A stretch of 53,334 nucleotides of DNA from Microcaldota archaeon (GTDB lineage: Archaea; Micrarchaeota; Micrarchaeia; Anstonellales; Bilamarchaeaceae), in assembly GCA_016212505.1 (NCBI GenBank), contig JACRGB010000043.1, forward strand, positions 1 to 53,334. Direction: 5' to 3'. Position numbers and translations under genes: made by a program. Position 1 is the stretch's first letter, and each line of letters starts with the position of its first letter. The notes below the pieces were generated by a model. It saw only the letters and a program-made list of their open reading frames with translations, searched no databases and was not told the DNA's origin. Below, in pieces: positions 1 to 7,637 of this stretch.

Positions 1-1140
1 AGCTTCAAGTCGTCTTTCTACAATTCCAGAGATTCTTACTGCTTCAGGTATTGCATTTCCTGCAGTACTTCTAATCTCATCAGAAAGATAAACTCTGTGC
101 CCCTCTTTATCTTTAACTGCATTATCATTTATCTTTCCAAGGGTTTTCCACATTCCTGCCTTAGTAAGTTTGGTAATCAGATGGTCCCGTATTGCATTTC
201 TTCTTGGCTCTGGAATTGAATAATCATCTGCAGCAGAAACAGCAAGCACAAGGGCATTTTGTTTATGTTTTGGATTGACTCCTTTTCTAACAACAAATTC
301 GATTAAACTTTCATAGCGACCCTGAGCAGCAAGATCATTCAACCTTAAATCCAATGCCCCTTCAGCCGCGTCACTGCAAACTTTAGCAGGGCAGGCGCCC
401 CGCTCTGCAAGAGCCTCAAGGGATGATTCATTTTTATTTTCTATCATTATTTCAATAGCAGCATTACCAGTAGCTATTCGTAATTCTTCACAATTTCCCG
501 GGTTTTCAGAAATAGCGATTAATTCTCCGCATTTTTCTTGCTCACTATAAAATTCGACTATCAGCCGAATTACATAGGTTCGGCCTTTAGAAGTCAGATA
601 ATCATTTGCAAATGCTATTGCCTTATCAATTTTACCGGCTTGGATGAAGGCTTCTCCGGCAACTTCTGCTGCCCTGGTTCTGTCGAATTCACTTCTTTTA
701 CTAGTGGGATTTGTTGCCAGACTAATTATCGTTGAATAATCTCCTGTTCTTTCTGCCTCTTCAAAAATATCTGGTTGATGAGCAGTTCCCCCTCTCGTCC
801 CTTGTCCGGTTCGAAATATATCTGCATAAGGCCCTCTTGCAAAAAGATCACCAAAAATCTCATCTAAACTACCTAAGCCAAAACCGCTTCTTGAAGTTTG
901 TGCTCGTGCAATTTCCTGTCGGTCAACTGTTCCAAATTGGTCATAAAGCGCTCGCTTTTCAGGTGTAGAAAGCACTTCGTAAGCCTCAGCAGCTTCCTTG
1001 AATTTTTCTTCAGCAACAGCGTTCCCTGGATTGCGATCAGGATGGAATTGCATGGCACATCGCCTATACGCGCTTTTTATTGTAGCAGAATCAGTACCAC
1101 GGGGTATACCCAGTACCTCGTAGTAGTCTCGTTTTGACAT
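1..1140 (-). CDS. J-domain (DnaJ-like) protein, C-terminus cut by the window edge
   Basis: An open frame of 380 codons runs from the ATG at 1140 to base 1 without a stop, so the gene continues beyond the window. Residues 1-65 are a J domain: the start [15 protein letters not shown] and the catalytic loop HPD at residues 33-35 are clear. J domains stimulate Hsp70 (DnaK) ATPase. A short glycine-containing stretch ([17 protein letters not shown]) follows, but there is no CxxCxGxG zinc region. The remaining roughly 270 residues are alpha-helical with repeat-like spacing ([37 protein letters not shown]) and resemble no DnaJ substrate-binding domain; I infer a helical-repeat client-binding module. 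It is therefore a type III J protein rather than true DnaJ. Sure of the J domain, unsure of the client. Confidence 0.85.
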   Translation of the reverse strand, partial: MSKRDYYEVLGIPRGTDSATIKSAYRRCAMQFHPDRNPGNAVAEEKFKEAAEAYEVLSTPEKRALYDQFGTVDRQEIARAQTSRSGFGLGSLDEIFGDLFARGPYADIFRTGQGTRGGTAHQPDIFEEAERTGDYSTIISLATNPTSKRSEFDRTRAAEVAGEAFIQAGKIDKAIAFANDYLTSKGRTYVIRLIVEFYSEQEKCGELIAISENPGNCEELRIATGNAAIEIMIENKNESSLEALAERGACPAKVCSDAAEGALDLRLNDLAAQGRYESLIEFVVRKGVNPKHKQNALVLAVSAADDYSIPEPRRNAIRDHLITKLTKAGMWKTLGKINDNAVKDKEGHRVYLSDEIRSTAGNAIPEAVRISGIVERRLEA

Positions 1141-1160
1141 AGTTATATATGCCCGAAACT

Positions 1161-1170
1161 CTTTTTAAAT
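1161..1170 (-). promoter_or_regulatory. TATA box of the J-domain gene
   Basis: On the minus strand ATTTAAAAAG is centred about 26 nt upstream of the ATG at 1140. No GGTG ribosome binding site lies between them, so the transcript is probably leaderless. Confidence 0.5.
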
Positions 1171-1261
1171 GTTTCGAAAAGTACAAAAATGTGGATTTAT
1201 GTGCTAAACCATTCCCAATCAAAAACAAGGCCTTAAAAAAGCCTAATTCATAATCTATTCT

Positions 1262-1663
1262 ATGGATGTAGAGAACAAATTAATCAAGTTAAAAAGCAGC
1301 AAGGATATTCTTGCTATTTATATCTTTGGCTCATATGTTCGAGGTTCAATGCATTCAAGATCCGACATAGATATCTGTATAATTCCGAACAAAAAAAGCG
1401 AGGAAGAACGAGAAGACCTTGAACTTGTTGCTGATATTGCCAAAGATTTTCCAGGAAATTTTGACTTCGTAAACTTCTACCGATTGCCTATTCAGATCCA
1501 ATATCGGGTTTTTAAGGAAGGAAAAGAAGTTTTTTCTGCTGATGAGAAACTAGTTTCAAGAATAAAGTTCCAGATTTTAAAAGAATATTTGGAAATGCAG
1601 CCTATGCTTGAGCGAATGTATGCTCAAGTGCTGGCAAAAGGACGAAAGAACAAAAGGGCATAA
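1262..1663 (+). CDS. MNT-type nucleotidyltransferase (MntA-like antitoxin)
   Basis: 133 residues. The minimal nucleotidyltransferase signature is present: GSYVRG at residues 23-28 followed by SDIDI with Asp35 and Asp37. A third acidic position lies in FDFVNF. Family knowledge: MntA proteins are paired with HEPN ribonucleases (HepT) and neutralise them by AMPylation. The following hepT starts 2 nt after the stop, the usual operon. A possible TATA box (CTTAAAAAAG, about 1232-1241) lies 25 nt upstream, suggesting a leaderless transcript. Its partner toxin is disrupted, so this antitoxin may be an orphan. Confidence 0.8.
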   Translation: MDVENKLIKLKSSKDILAIYIFGSYVRGSMHSRSDIDICIIPNKKSEEEREDLELVADIAKDFPGNFDFVNFYRLPIQIQYRVFKEGKEVFSADEKLVSRIKFQILKEYLEMQPMLERMYAQVLAKGRKNKRA

Positions 1664-1665
1664 AC

Positions 1666-2122
1666 ATGGATAAGGAAAGGCTTACGATAATAATCAAAAA
1701 TATCGAGACAAATCTCGAGCAGGTAGACGAGCGATTTAAAGACGAAAAGTCTTTTTCAGATAAGCTACTTTTTGATTGTATTGGAATTTATATAAATTCC
1801 AATGCGGACAAAGTTTGTGAAACTTTGTCCTGCAGGGTGCATGGCCCTATTTCAGGTATTAAACCGCTCAATAGATCTTGCCGAAGAAGTTATACTTCAA
1901 AAACGCCTTCCATTTCCTTCCCACTACGGAGATGCTTTTGTTGTTCTTAAAGAGGATAAAATAATTGACCAGAATACCTGCGAGAAAATGAAGAAGCTAG
2001 TAACTTATCGGAACCTGATTTCTCATGAATATTATAATATAACCCCAAAAGATGTTAAGAAAATACTCGCTCTTGTTGAAAATATCGATATATTTCTCGA
2101 TCAAATAAGAAAAATATTCTAA
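1666..2122 (+). pseudogene. HEPN toxin (HepT-like), frameshifted by a hairpin-repeat insertion
   Basis: The first frame (from 1666) encodes the N-terminal helix MDKERLTIIIKNIE to LLFDCIG and then runs into unrelated residues. The rest of a HepT domain continues in another frame from about 1840: MALFQVLNRSIDLAEE, then RNLISHEYY near the end, which is the Rx4HxY ribonuclease motif. The break coincides with a 50-nt double-hairpin repeat at 1781-1830, and about 55 nt appear inserted, which is not a multiple of three. An ATG inside the repeat (1802) could start a shortened protein of 106 residues that keeps Rx4HxY, so residual expression is possible. I read it as an inactivated toxin gene. Confidence 0.75.
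1781..1830 (+). repeat. 50-nt double-hairpin repeat, copy 1 (inside hepT)
   Basis: Hairpin A is a perfect 22-bp palindrome (1781-1802, arm TTGGAATTTAT). A TGC linker (1803-1805) leads to hairpin B, arm GGACAAAGTTT (1806-1816), loop GTG, arm AAACTTTGTCC (1820-1830). The same A-TGC-B layout with different but self-complementary arms and exactly the same 50-nt length occurs at 21427-21476 and, reversed, at 53141-53190. Confidence 0.85.
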
Positions 2123-2125
2123 AAT

Positions 2126-2300
2126 GGGCTCTGTAGAAACCCTCATAGCAGCGGCACATCGGGCTGCGCCGCCAATAGCGGCGTCTGGCCCGGGCCAGTC
2201 GGTCGCCTTCGAAGGCGACCAATTGCGCATCGAAGCGCAATTGCCGCAGCGCGCAGCCCTTGTTGATGGTGCCGCTGCTTGAAGCAATTCTACAGAGCCC
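2126..2300. mobile_element. MITE-like element: 13-bp terminal inverted repeats, possible 6-bp target duplication, five inner hairpins
   Basis: The ends are GGGCTCTGTAGAA (2126-2138) and its exact complement (2288-2300), each directly bordered by TAAAAT (2120-2125 and 2301-2306), a possible target duplication. A second pair, GCAGCGGCAC (2148-2157) and GTGCCGCTGC (2269-2278), and a third, GGGCTGCGC (2161-2169) and GCGCAGCCC (2251-2259), nest inside. In the middle are a CGCCGC/GCGGCG hairpin (2167-2183), the palindrome CTGGCCCGGGCCAG (2185-2198), the 20-bp palindrome at 2201-2220, and CAATTGCGC/GCGCAATTG (2220-2243). It is much richer in G+C than its flanks and has no credible gene. It sits between two convergent genes. 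A non-autonomous transposon or a structured RNA are the alternatives; the target duplication favours the former. Confidence 0.65.
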
Positions 2301-2334
2301 TAAAATTAAATTTCTGCTGAGCCTTAGGAGCTTA

Positions 2335-3708
2335 TTAGTCCAGAAGCTTAAGCACATCGGGCGCTATAATCGGCTTGTTAAGGGCTGAGCCGGGCAATCT
2401 TTTGAATTTGGCTATTGCTTCCTTAATCGCCTTTACTTCCTCAGGGCCTGCGGCCGATGTATGGGTCTGGACCCCGAGCGCTTTTAATTCATCGAGCGTA
2501 ATCAGGCGCATTTTGACCTTAAAATGTTTCATCACCAGGTTCAATATCGGGTCGTTTTCCACTTTCCTTCTTATGTTTAGTGTTTCCCTGCTGTTATTTC
2601 CGATTATATAGTAATCCCGGATATGTAGCTTAACTATAGAATAGGCGATCCCTCCTAATTTATATGGTCCAAAACTGCTAAATGGGCTTGTTACGTTCAT
2701 ACCTGTTGTAAGAAATACTGTCCCTGCAACGTCAAGACCCTCTCTTTTTTCTTTAGTCCTTAGGTATCTTACGAGGGCTTCCCTTGGGTTTGGAATATCC
2801 GGAGAGCATATGAGTCCGGCAATCGGCTTTTGTACGCTCCCCCTTCTGATTTTCTCAAGGTTATTTGCAGGAAGTGCGTCCATCACATATCTCATCATGC
2901 TGGCCAAATCATCAAGAACGGTATGTATTTGGGCGTTTTCATCCATCCGTATCTTTAATCCTGTACGGTAGTTGATTATTCCATAGTTTATGTGGATCGG
3001 GACCCGTGCAAGCTCATTATCCGCATCGAACATTGACCTAAGGTAAAGGTTGGATTTTTGCGGTTCCTTTAGCAGGTCAATGCTTGTAATAAAGCTCTCA
3101 ACAGTATCTCCTTCATGGGCATATGTGCTCTTCAGCAAACGTAGCAGCGTCTTATCATTATCCAATTTTGTTATTATCTCTTTTTTCTCTTGCTTATCGT
3201 AAAATTTTACTTCGGGTTTTAGCTCATAAAATAATGCGATCAGTTCTTTCCACACTTCGCTTGCATCCGACATGCCGCAGTTTACTGTGGAGTGATTATC
3301 AACTATTTCAACTTCATCAGGTTTATAGAGCAATTTCAGTTCTTTGGTCTTAAGCGCAATATCTGCATGGGCTGAGATCTGGACAATCGAACTATGGAGT
3401 ATTTTGCCTTTCTCATGGGGATCAACAGTCATTTTTTCCCCTATTTCGTTCAGGCACTGCCTCAGATTTCCTTTTATCAAGTCCTTTATTTCTATGTATG
3501 ATTGTTTGTTTACTACTGCGCCGGCAATATTTAGCCGGGATAAATCTACTTTTATTCCCCGGGCTGCGTATTCAATTATCAGGCTTCGCATTATTTCGTT
3601 TTCCATGGCCCCGCTGTCCCGCGAGTCACCGCATCTTATTGGAATAACGTGCTGTACTTCCTTTATTTCGTATGGCAGTTCTACTTTGAAATTAGACATT
3701 ACTGGCAT
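2335..3708 (-). CDS. Divergent beta-carbonic-anhydrase-like protein
   Basis: 457 residues, not recognised as a named family. The N-terminal 150 residues carry the order of landmarks of a beta-carbonic anhydrase: RCGDSR (Cys26, Asp28, Arg30, the CxDxR zinc/dyad motif), LNIAGAVVN (residues 59-67, in the place of the R-N-A-G-N segment), and VEIVDNHSTVNCGM (His139, Cys144, in the place of GHxxCG). The His-Cys spacing is four residues rather than two. The remaining 300 residues (basic, mixed alpha/beta) match nothing I know. It is transcribed away from the membrane-complex operon, whose own last gene and next neighbour are also carbonic-anhydrase-like, which supports the reading. The start at 3708 has AGGT eight bases upstream; the Met at 3699 is an alternative. 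Confidence 0.5.
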   Translation of the reverse strand: MPVMSNFKVELPYEIKEVQHVIPIRCGDSRDSGAMENEIMRSLIIEYAARGIKVDLSRLNIAGAVVNKQSYIEIKDLIKGNLRQCLNEIGEKMTVDPHEKGKILHSSIVQISAHADIALKTKELKLLYKPDEVEIVDNHSTVNCGMSDASEVWKELIALFYELKPEVKFYDKQEKKEIITKLDNDKTLLRLLKSTYAHEGDTVESFITSIDLLKEPQKSNLYLRSMFDADNELARVPIHINYGIINYRTGLKIRMDENAQIHTVLDDLASMMRYVMDALPANNLEKIRRGSVQKPIAGLICSPDIPNPREALVRYLRTKEKREGLDVAGTVFLTTGMNVTSPFSSFGPYKLGGIAYSIVKLHIRDYYIIGNNSRETLNIRRKVENDPILNLVMKHFKVKMRLITLDELKALGVQTHTSAAGPEEVKAIKEAIAKFKRLPGSALNKPIIAPDVLKLLD

Positions 3709-3938
3709 TATATGACCTATTTTGTTATTATCGAGGGCCCTTATTAAGTGATTTATTTCCTCATTCTCTCCAGAGCTCGGGATTTTGTTGATCGGTTGGA
3801 ACTGATCGAGTTGAACGGGAATTGGAAAAAATCTGTACGAGATAACTTTTTGGACTGCCGGGCCCTCCCGTGCAACTGAAGCTTTTTATACCTTTCCGCT
3901 GAATAAATCTACGAATCCTATCTACTAAAGGTATTAGA
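3709..3938. promoter_or_regulatory. Divergent promoter region of the carbonic-anhydrase-like gene and the Hyf-like operon
   Basis: Contains a plus-strand TATA box (CTTTTTATACC, about 3881-3891), roughly 50 nt before the operon start, so a leader of about 25 nt is expected. Two near-identical 13-mers, GATCGGTTGGAAC (3790-3802) and GATCGAGTTGAAC (3804-3816), are 14 nt apart and could be regulator half-sites. No gene is seen in the 230 bases. Confidence 0.45.
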
Positions 3939-5924
3939 ATGGTTCCACTTGATTTATTTGTATTTGGTCAGCCTGTGCTGATTGTGTCTGCAATCGTTTT
4001 CGTTGCAGGCGCATTACTCTCTCTCCTTTTTGCAAGAAACTCCAAGTTAAGCTCTATTTTTGGTTTTGGCCTGGCCCTTGTTGCTTGCATACTCGCACTC
4101 GTTGCAGGTATAGCACCTTTTCTTGGGGCAGGTTCCGGCCCTATTGTGCTAGCTGACCTTGGATCGCAGCTTGGTACGCTTTCGGTCAGCGTAGATGCGC
4201 TATCCGGCCTCTTTGTCTCGATAATCGCATTTGTAGGGATTGCAGTTTCAATATACTCATTTGGTTATGTGGAGGAATATCATGAAAAAGGCTATAATGT
4301 CGGCCGCTTTGCTTTCCTCTATAATATGTTCCTGCTTTCCATGCTAATTGTTGTTACTTCACAGAACGTTCTTTTGTTCCTTGTTGTATGGGAGGGGATG
4401 GCAATCAGCTCGTTCTTCCTTGTAACATACGAGCATAAGGCAGAAGATGTCAAGTCTGCTGGTTTTAACTATCTTCTTATAACTCATGTAGGTGCGGTTG
4501 CACTAACATTGATGTTCCTTATTTTTGCAGGGGGCTCTGGCTCTTTGAATTTTAGTTCTTTCCAGACTGCCCATTATTCTCCGATGTTTGCAAGCGCCAT
4601 TTTCATCCTCGCACTGGTCGGATTTGGTTCCAAATGCGGTATTATTCCGCTCCATACCTGGTTGCCCCTTGCCCATCCGCAGGCTCCTAGCAATGTGTCT
4701 GCGCTCATGTCCGGCGTGATGCTCAAAGTCGCGATTTACGGTCTTGTTCGCGTGCTTTTCGGATTCCTTGGAATTATGAATAACGGTACAGAATTATGGT
4801 GGGGACTCCTGATCCTGGTTCTTGGTATGTTTTCAGCTGTGCTGGGCGTGCTCTATTCCTTGCTTGAGCATGACCTCAAGCGTTTGCTTGCGATGCATAG
4901 TATAGAAAACATCGGGATAATATTCATCGGCCTTGGCGCGGCTGTGTTATTTGCTTCTTTTAAGATGCCGGAACTTGCGGCACTCTCCCTTTTCGCGGCG
5001 CTTTATCATACCTTCAATCATGCAATGTTCAAAAGCCTGCTTTTCCTGGGCGCAGGAAGCATAGCGTATTCAACGCATGAGCGGAATATCGAAGAACTTG
5101 GAGGGCTTGCAAAGTTCATGCCCATAACTGCAATATTATTTCTTCTTGGCGCTGCATCTATTGCTGCAATTCCGCCATTAAATGGTTTTGTCAGTGAAGT
5201 TCTTACCTTTGAGGCACTGCTTGGCGGTATCGGCTCATCAACAACCCTATCGCTTGTGCTTTCCTTAGCAGTACTTTTCCTTGCGCTTACCAGTGCGCTT
5301 GCGGTCGGGGCATTTGTAAAAGCTTTTGGAATTCCGTTTCTCGGGCTGCCGCGCAGTTCCCATGCAACTAAAGCAAAAGAAGTTCCGAAATCAATGCTCT
5401 TCGGCATGAGTCTTTTGGGCCTTGCATGTATCGCTGCCGGAGTATTACCAACTATTGCCGCAGAGGCTTCTTTACCTGTATTTAATTCTCTTAATTTCCC
5501 CGGCCAAATCTCATCAGTAATGATCGCTGCACAAGGGCTCCAGACATCAACAATATTATTGATGCTGGTTCTTGGTTCAATTATTCTTGGTGGTGTAGTT
5601 TGGCTTATTGGCAGGAACAAAGTTCATCACGTGGGAGATACCTGGGCGTGCGGTTTTCCTAACCCAACCCCAAGCATGCAGTACTCAGCTGCAGGTTTTG
5701 CCATGCCAGTAACAAGGGCCCTTAAGGCGTGGCTCGATCCGCTGTCAAAGCCAGAAGCTTACGGGGCCAAATTATTTGATTATCTTATTTATTCGCCGCT
5801 ATCAGGCTTTTTCCATACTCTTGCGCCATTTTCAGCCATTTTCCATACTGGAAAACTTAGTGATTATCTGATGTACCTGATGATTACCCTTACCCTGGTA
5901 CTTGTATATGCAATGTCATCGTGA
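3939..5924 (+). CDS. HyfB/NuoL-like ion-translocating membrane subunit
   Basis: 661 residues, almost entirely transmembrane helices. It belongs to the proton-conducting transporter family shared by Complex I NuoL/M/N, Mrp antiporters and hydrogenase-4 HyfB. Channel residues are intact: Glu152 in VVWEGM (TM5 Glu), Lys232 in GSKCGIIPLHTWLP (TM7 Lys) and Lys263 in MLKVAIYGL (TM8). HDLKRLLAMHSIENIG marks the next conserved helix pair. It is the first gene of a six-gene operon; the next start overlaps the stop. Family role: cation/proton translocation driven by conformational change in the peripheral arm. Here that arm lacks redox centres, so the driving reaction is unknown. Confidence 0.9.
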   Translation: MVPLDLFVFGQPVLIVSAIVFVAGALLSLLFARNSKLSSIFGFGLALVACILALVAGIAPFLGAGSGPIVLADLGSQLGTLSVSVDALSGLFVSIIAFVGIAVSIYSFGYVEEYHEKGYNVGRFAFLYNMFLLSMLIVVTSQNVLLFLVVWEGMAISSFFLVTYEHKAEDVKSAGFNYLLITHVGAVALTLMFLIFAGGSGSLNFSSFQTAHYSPMFASAIFILALVGFGSKCGIIPLHTWLPLAHPQAPSNVSALMSGVMLKVAIYGLVRVLFGFLGIMNNGTELWWGLLILVLGMFSAVLGVLYSLLEHDLKRLLAMHSIENIGIIFIGLGAAVLFASFKMPELAALSLFAALYHTFNHAMFKSLLFLGAGSIAYSTHERNIEELGGLAKFMPITAILFLLGAASIAAIPPLNGFVSEVLTFEALLGGIGSSTTLSLVLSLAVLFLALTSALAVGAFVKAFGIPFLGLPRSSHATKAKEVPKSMLFGMSLLGLACIAAGVLPTIAAEASLPVFNSLNFPGQISSVMIAAQGLQTSTILLMLVLGSIILGGVVWLIGRNKVHHVGDTWACGFPNPTPSMQYSAAGFAMPVTRALKAWLDPLSKPEAYGAKLFDYLIYSPLSGFFHTLAPFSAIFHTGKLSDYLMYLMITLTLVLVYAMSS

Positions 5925-5929
5925 TTTTT

Positions 5930-7588
5930 ATGTTTGAAACACTTCCTCTTCCGGCTCAGGCTTTTCTGCAAATACTATTTGTCTTTGCATTTGCACCTTT
6001 ACTGATTGGTATAATGCGCAAAGTAAAGGCCCGTCTTCAGGGAAGATCAGGCGGTCCGATATTCCAGCCATATATCGATATTCTAAAGCTTCTTTCAAAA
6101 GGAACAGCAAAAAGCTCTATTAGTTCATTTATTTATGTTATTGCTCCCGTAGTTGGTTTTGTTTCAGTTGCAATTGCCGCACTTAGCCTTCCGATCCTTT
6201 CGCCAGTGCCGTTTCTTGTAATTAATATTATTATTTTTGCATATCTTTTCTCAATAGGCCGTTTCCTGACTGCCCTTTCAGGGCTTGATGCGGGAAGTTC
6301 TTTTGGAGGGCTAGGTTCAAGCAGGGAGATGTTATATTCTGTGTTGATCGAACCTGCACTTTTTGCAGTAATCCTCTTTATTGTTTCTTCCGGAAGTTTC
6401 AATACCATTATGCCAGTGGCAAGTGGTGCCAGCATCTCTTTCCTCTCAATATTATTATCTCCTGCAATATGGCTTGCAGCGTTGGGCCTTTTTGTAATAG
6501 TCCTTGCAGAAACCGGCAGGCTACCATTTGATAATCCCGCAACTCACCTTGAACTTACTATGGTTCATGAAGCTATGATATTGGAAAATTCCGGTCCTGA
6601 TCTTGCACTTATCGAGTGGGCACATGCGGCAAAAATATTTCTCCTTTTCTCGCTTATTGCGGTTCTCTTTGTACCTATCCTTCCCCAAGGAGACGTTCTT
6701 CGTCTTGGTTTTGTCCTTGGTATTTCCATAGTTCTCTCGGTACTTACTGCAGTAGTCGAAAGCATAAGCGTAAAAGTGCGGCTTTTCAAAATCGGAGAGC
6801 TCCTGATACTTGCCCTTCTTCTTGCAGTCCTTTCTTTCCTAACTACTATTTTTGGAGCTAACTTAGGGGCAGACCTTTTTACTGCTACACTTGTTTTCAT
6901 TATGCTTCTTGGTTCCCTGTATTTCATTTTCAGTGCAACTTTCAACCGCCGTATAGAGCTTTATGCCCTTCAGAGCCTTTGCCTTGCGCTTATTTTCCTC
7001 CAACAGGCCATCATTAGTGGTACATTTGACGGATATTTCCGTTTGGGTGCTACTGTGCTTTTCAAAGTAATAATAATGCCCTTACTATTCTACCAATTGT
7101 TCCGTTTAATGCCCGGTGAGATCAAGCTACTGCCCATACAGTTCTACAATGTGTTCCGCTCAACAAAGGAAGACCTTAGGTTAAAGCTGGATTTTGATCC
7201 ACTGTTTATGGGATCCCAAATATTGCCTGCGCGCGCCCTTATGTACTGCGGCATGCTGATTGTCCTTGCATTTGCGCTTTCGTCAATTTTTGGAAGCACC
7301 AATATCCTGTTGCCGCTTGCACTTTCTCTCATACTTATTGGGATGCTCATTATCGCAGTCAAGGCCCATCTCCTCTTGCAGCTGATGGGTTTCCTTTTGA
7401 TGGAAAATGGGGTCGTGCTGCTTCCAACCGCACTTCCGATACACCTTCCCTTTGTTGGTGATGCGCTTGCACTTTTTGATGTCGTAGTCCTGATAATTGT
7501 TGCAGTGCTGCTTGCACTTAAGATACGTGCTACTGTAGGCACCATGGATACCAAAAACCTTGATGACTTAATAGAAAAAATTCAATGA
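5930..7588 (+). CDS. HyfC-HyfE fusion (NuoH-like plus NuoK-like) membrane subunit
   Basis: About 552 residues. The first 310 are NuoH/HyfC-like: RLQGRSGGPIFQPYIDILKLL near residue 38, SSREMLYSVLIEP, and AETGRLPFDNPATHLELTMVHEAMILENSGP, the loop that faces the quinone cavity in Complex I. Residues 315-555 are HyfE-like (RRIELYALQSLCLALIFLQQ; KAHLLLQLMGFLLMENG with the membrane Glu). In hydrogenase-4 operons these are two genes, so this is a natural fusion, fixing their 1:1 stoichiometry. I start at the ATG at 5930, five bases after a GTGAT ribosome site, rather than the GTG at 5921 that overlaps the upstream stop. Confidence 0.88.
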   Translation: MFETLPLPAQAFLQILFVFAFAPLLIGIMRKVKARLQGRSGGPIFQPYIDILKLLSKGTAKSSISSFIYVIAPVVGFVSVAIAALSLPILSPVPFLVINIIIFAYLFSIGRFLTALSGLDAGSSFGGLGSSREMLYSVLIEPALFAVILFIVSSGSFNTIMPVASGASISFLSILLSPAIWLAALGLFVIVLAETGRLPFDNPATHLELTMVHEAMILENSGPDLALIEWAHAAKIFLLFSLIAVLFVPILPQGDVLRLGFVLGISIVLSVLTAVVESISVKVRLFKIGELLILALLLAVLSFLTTIFGANLGADLFTATLVFIMLLGSLYFIFSATFNRRIELYALQSLCLALIFLQQAIISGTFDGYFRLGATVLFKVIIMPLLFYQLFRLMPGEIKLLPIQFYNVFRSTKEDLRLKLDFDPLFMGSQILPARALMYCGMLIVLAFALSSIFGSTNILLPLALSLILIGMLIIAVKAHLLLQLMGFLLMENGVVLLPTALPIHLPFVGDALALFDVVVLIIVAVLLALKIRATVGTMDTKNLDDLIEKIQ

Positions 7589-7637
7589 AAGTAAAAAGAG
7601 GAAATGAGAAAAATTAAAGATGAAAAATGGTGAAAAT

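Noticed and set aside
1997-2357. Minus-strand reading frames across the MITE-like element
   Set aside because: They translate palindromic GC-rich DNA (Ala/Arg/Cys-rich) and run into hepT on the other strand; no start signal or family match.
2335-3708. YcaO, GTPase or aminotransferase-like enzyme
   Set aside because: No P-loop, PLP lysine motif or YcaO signature could be seen; only the CxDxR...HxxxxC landmarks stand out.
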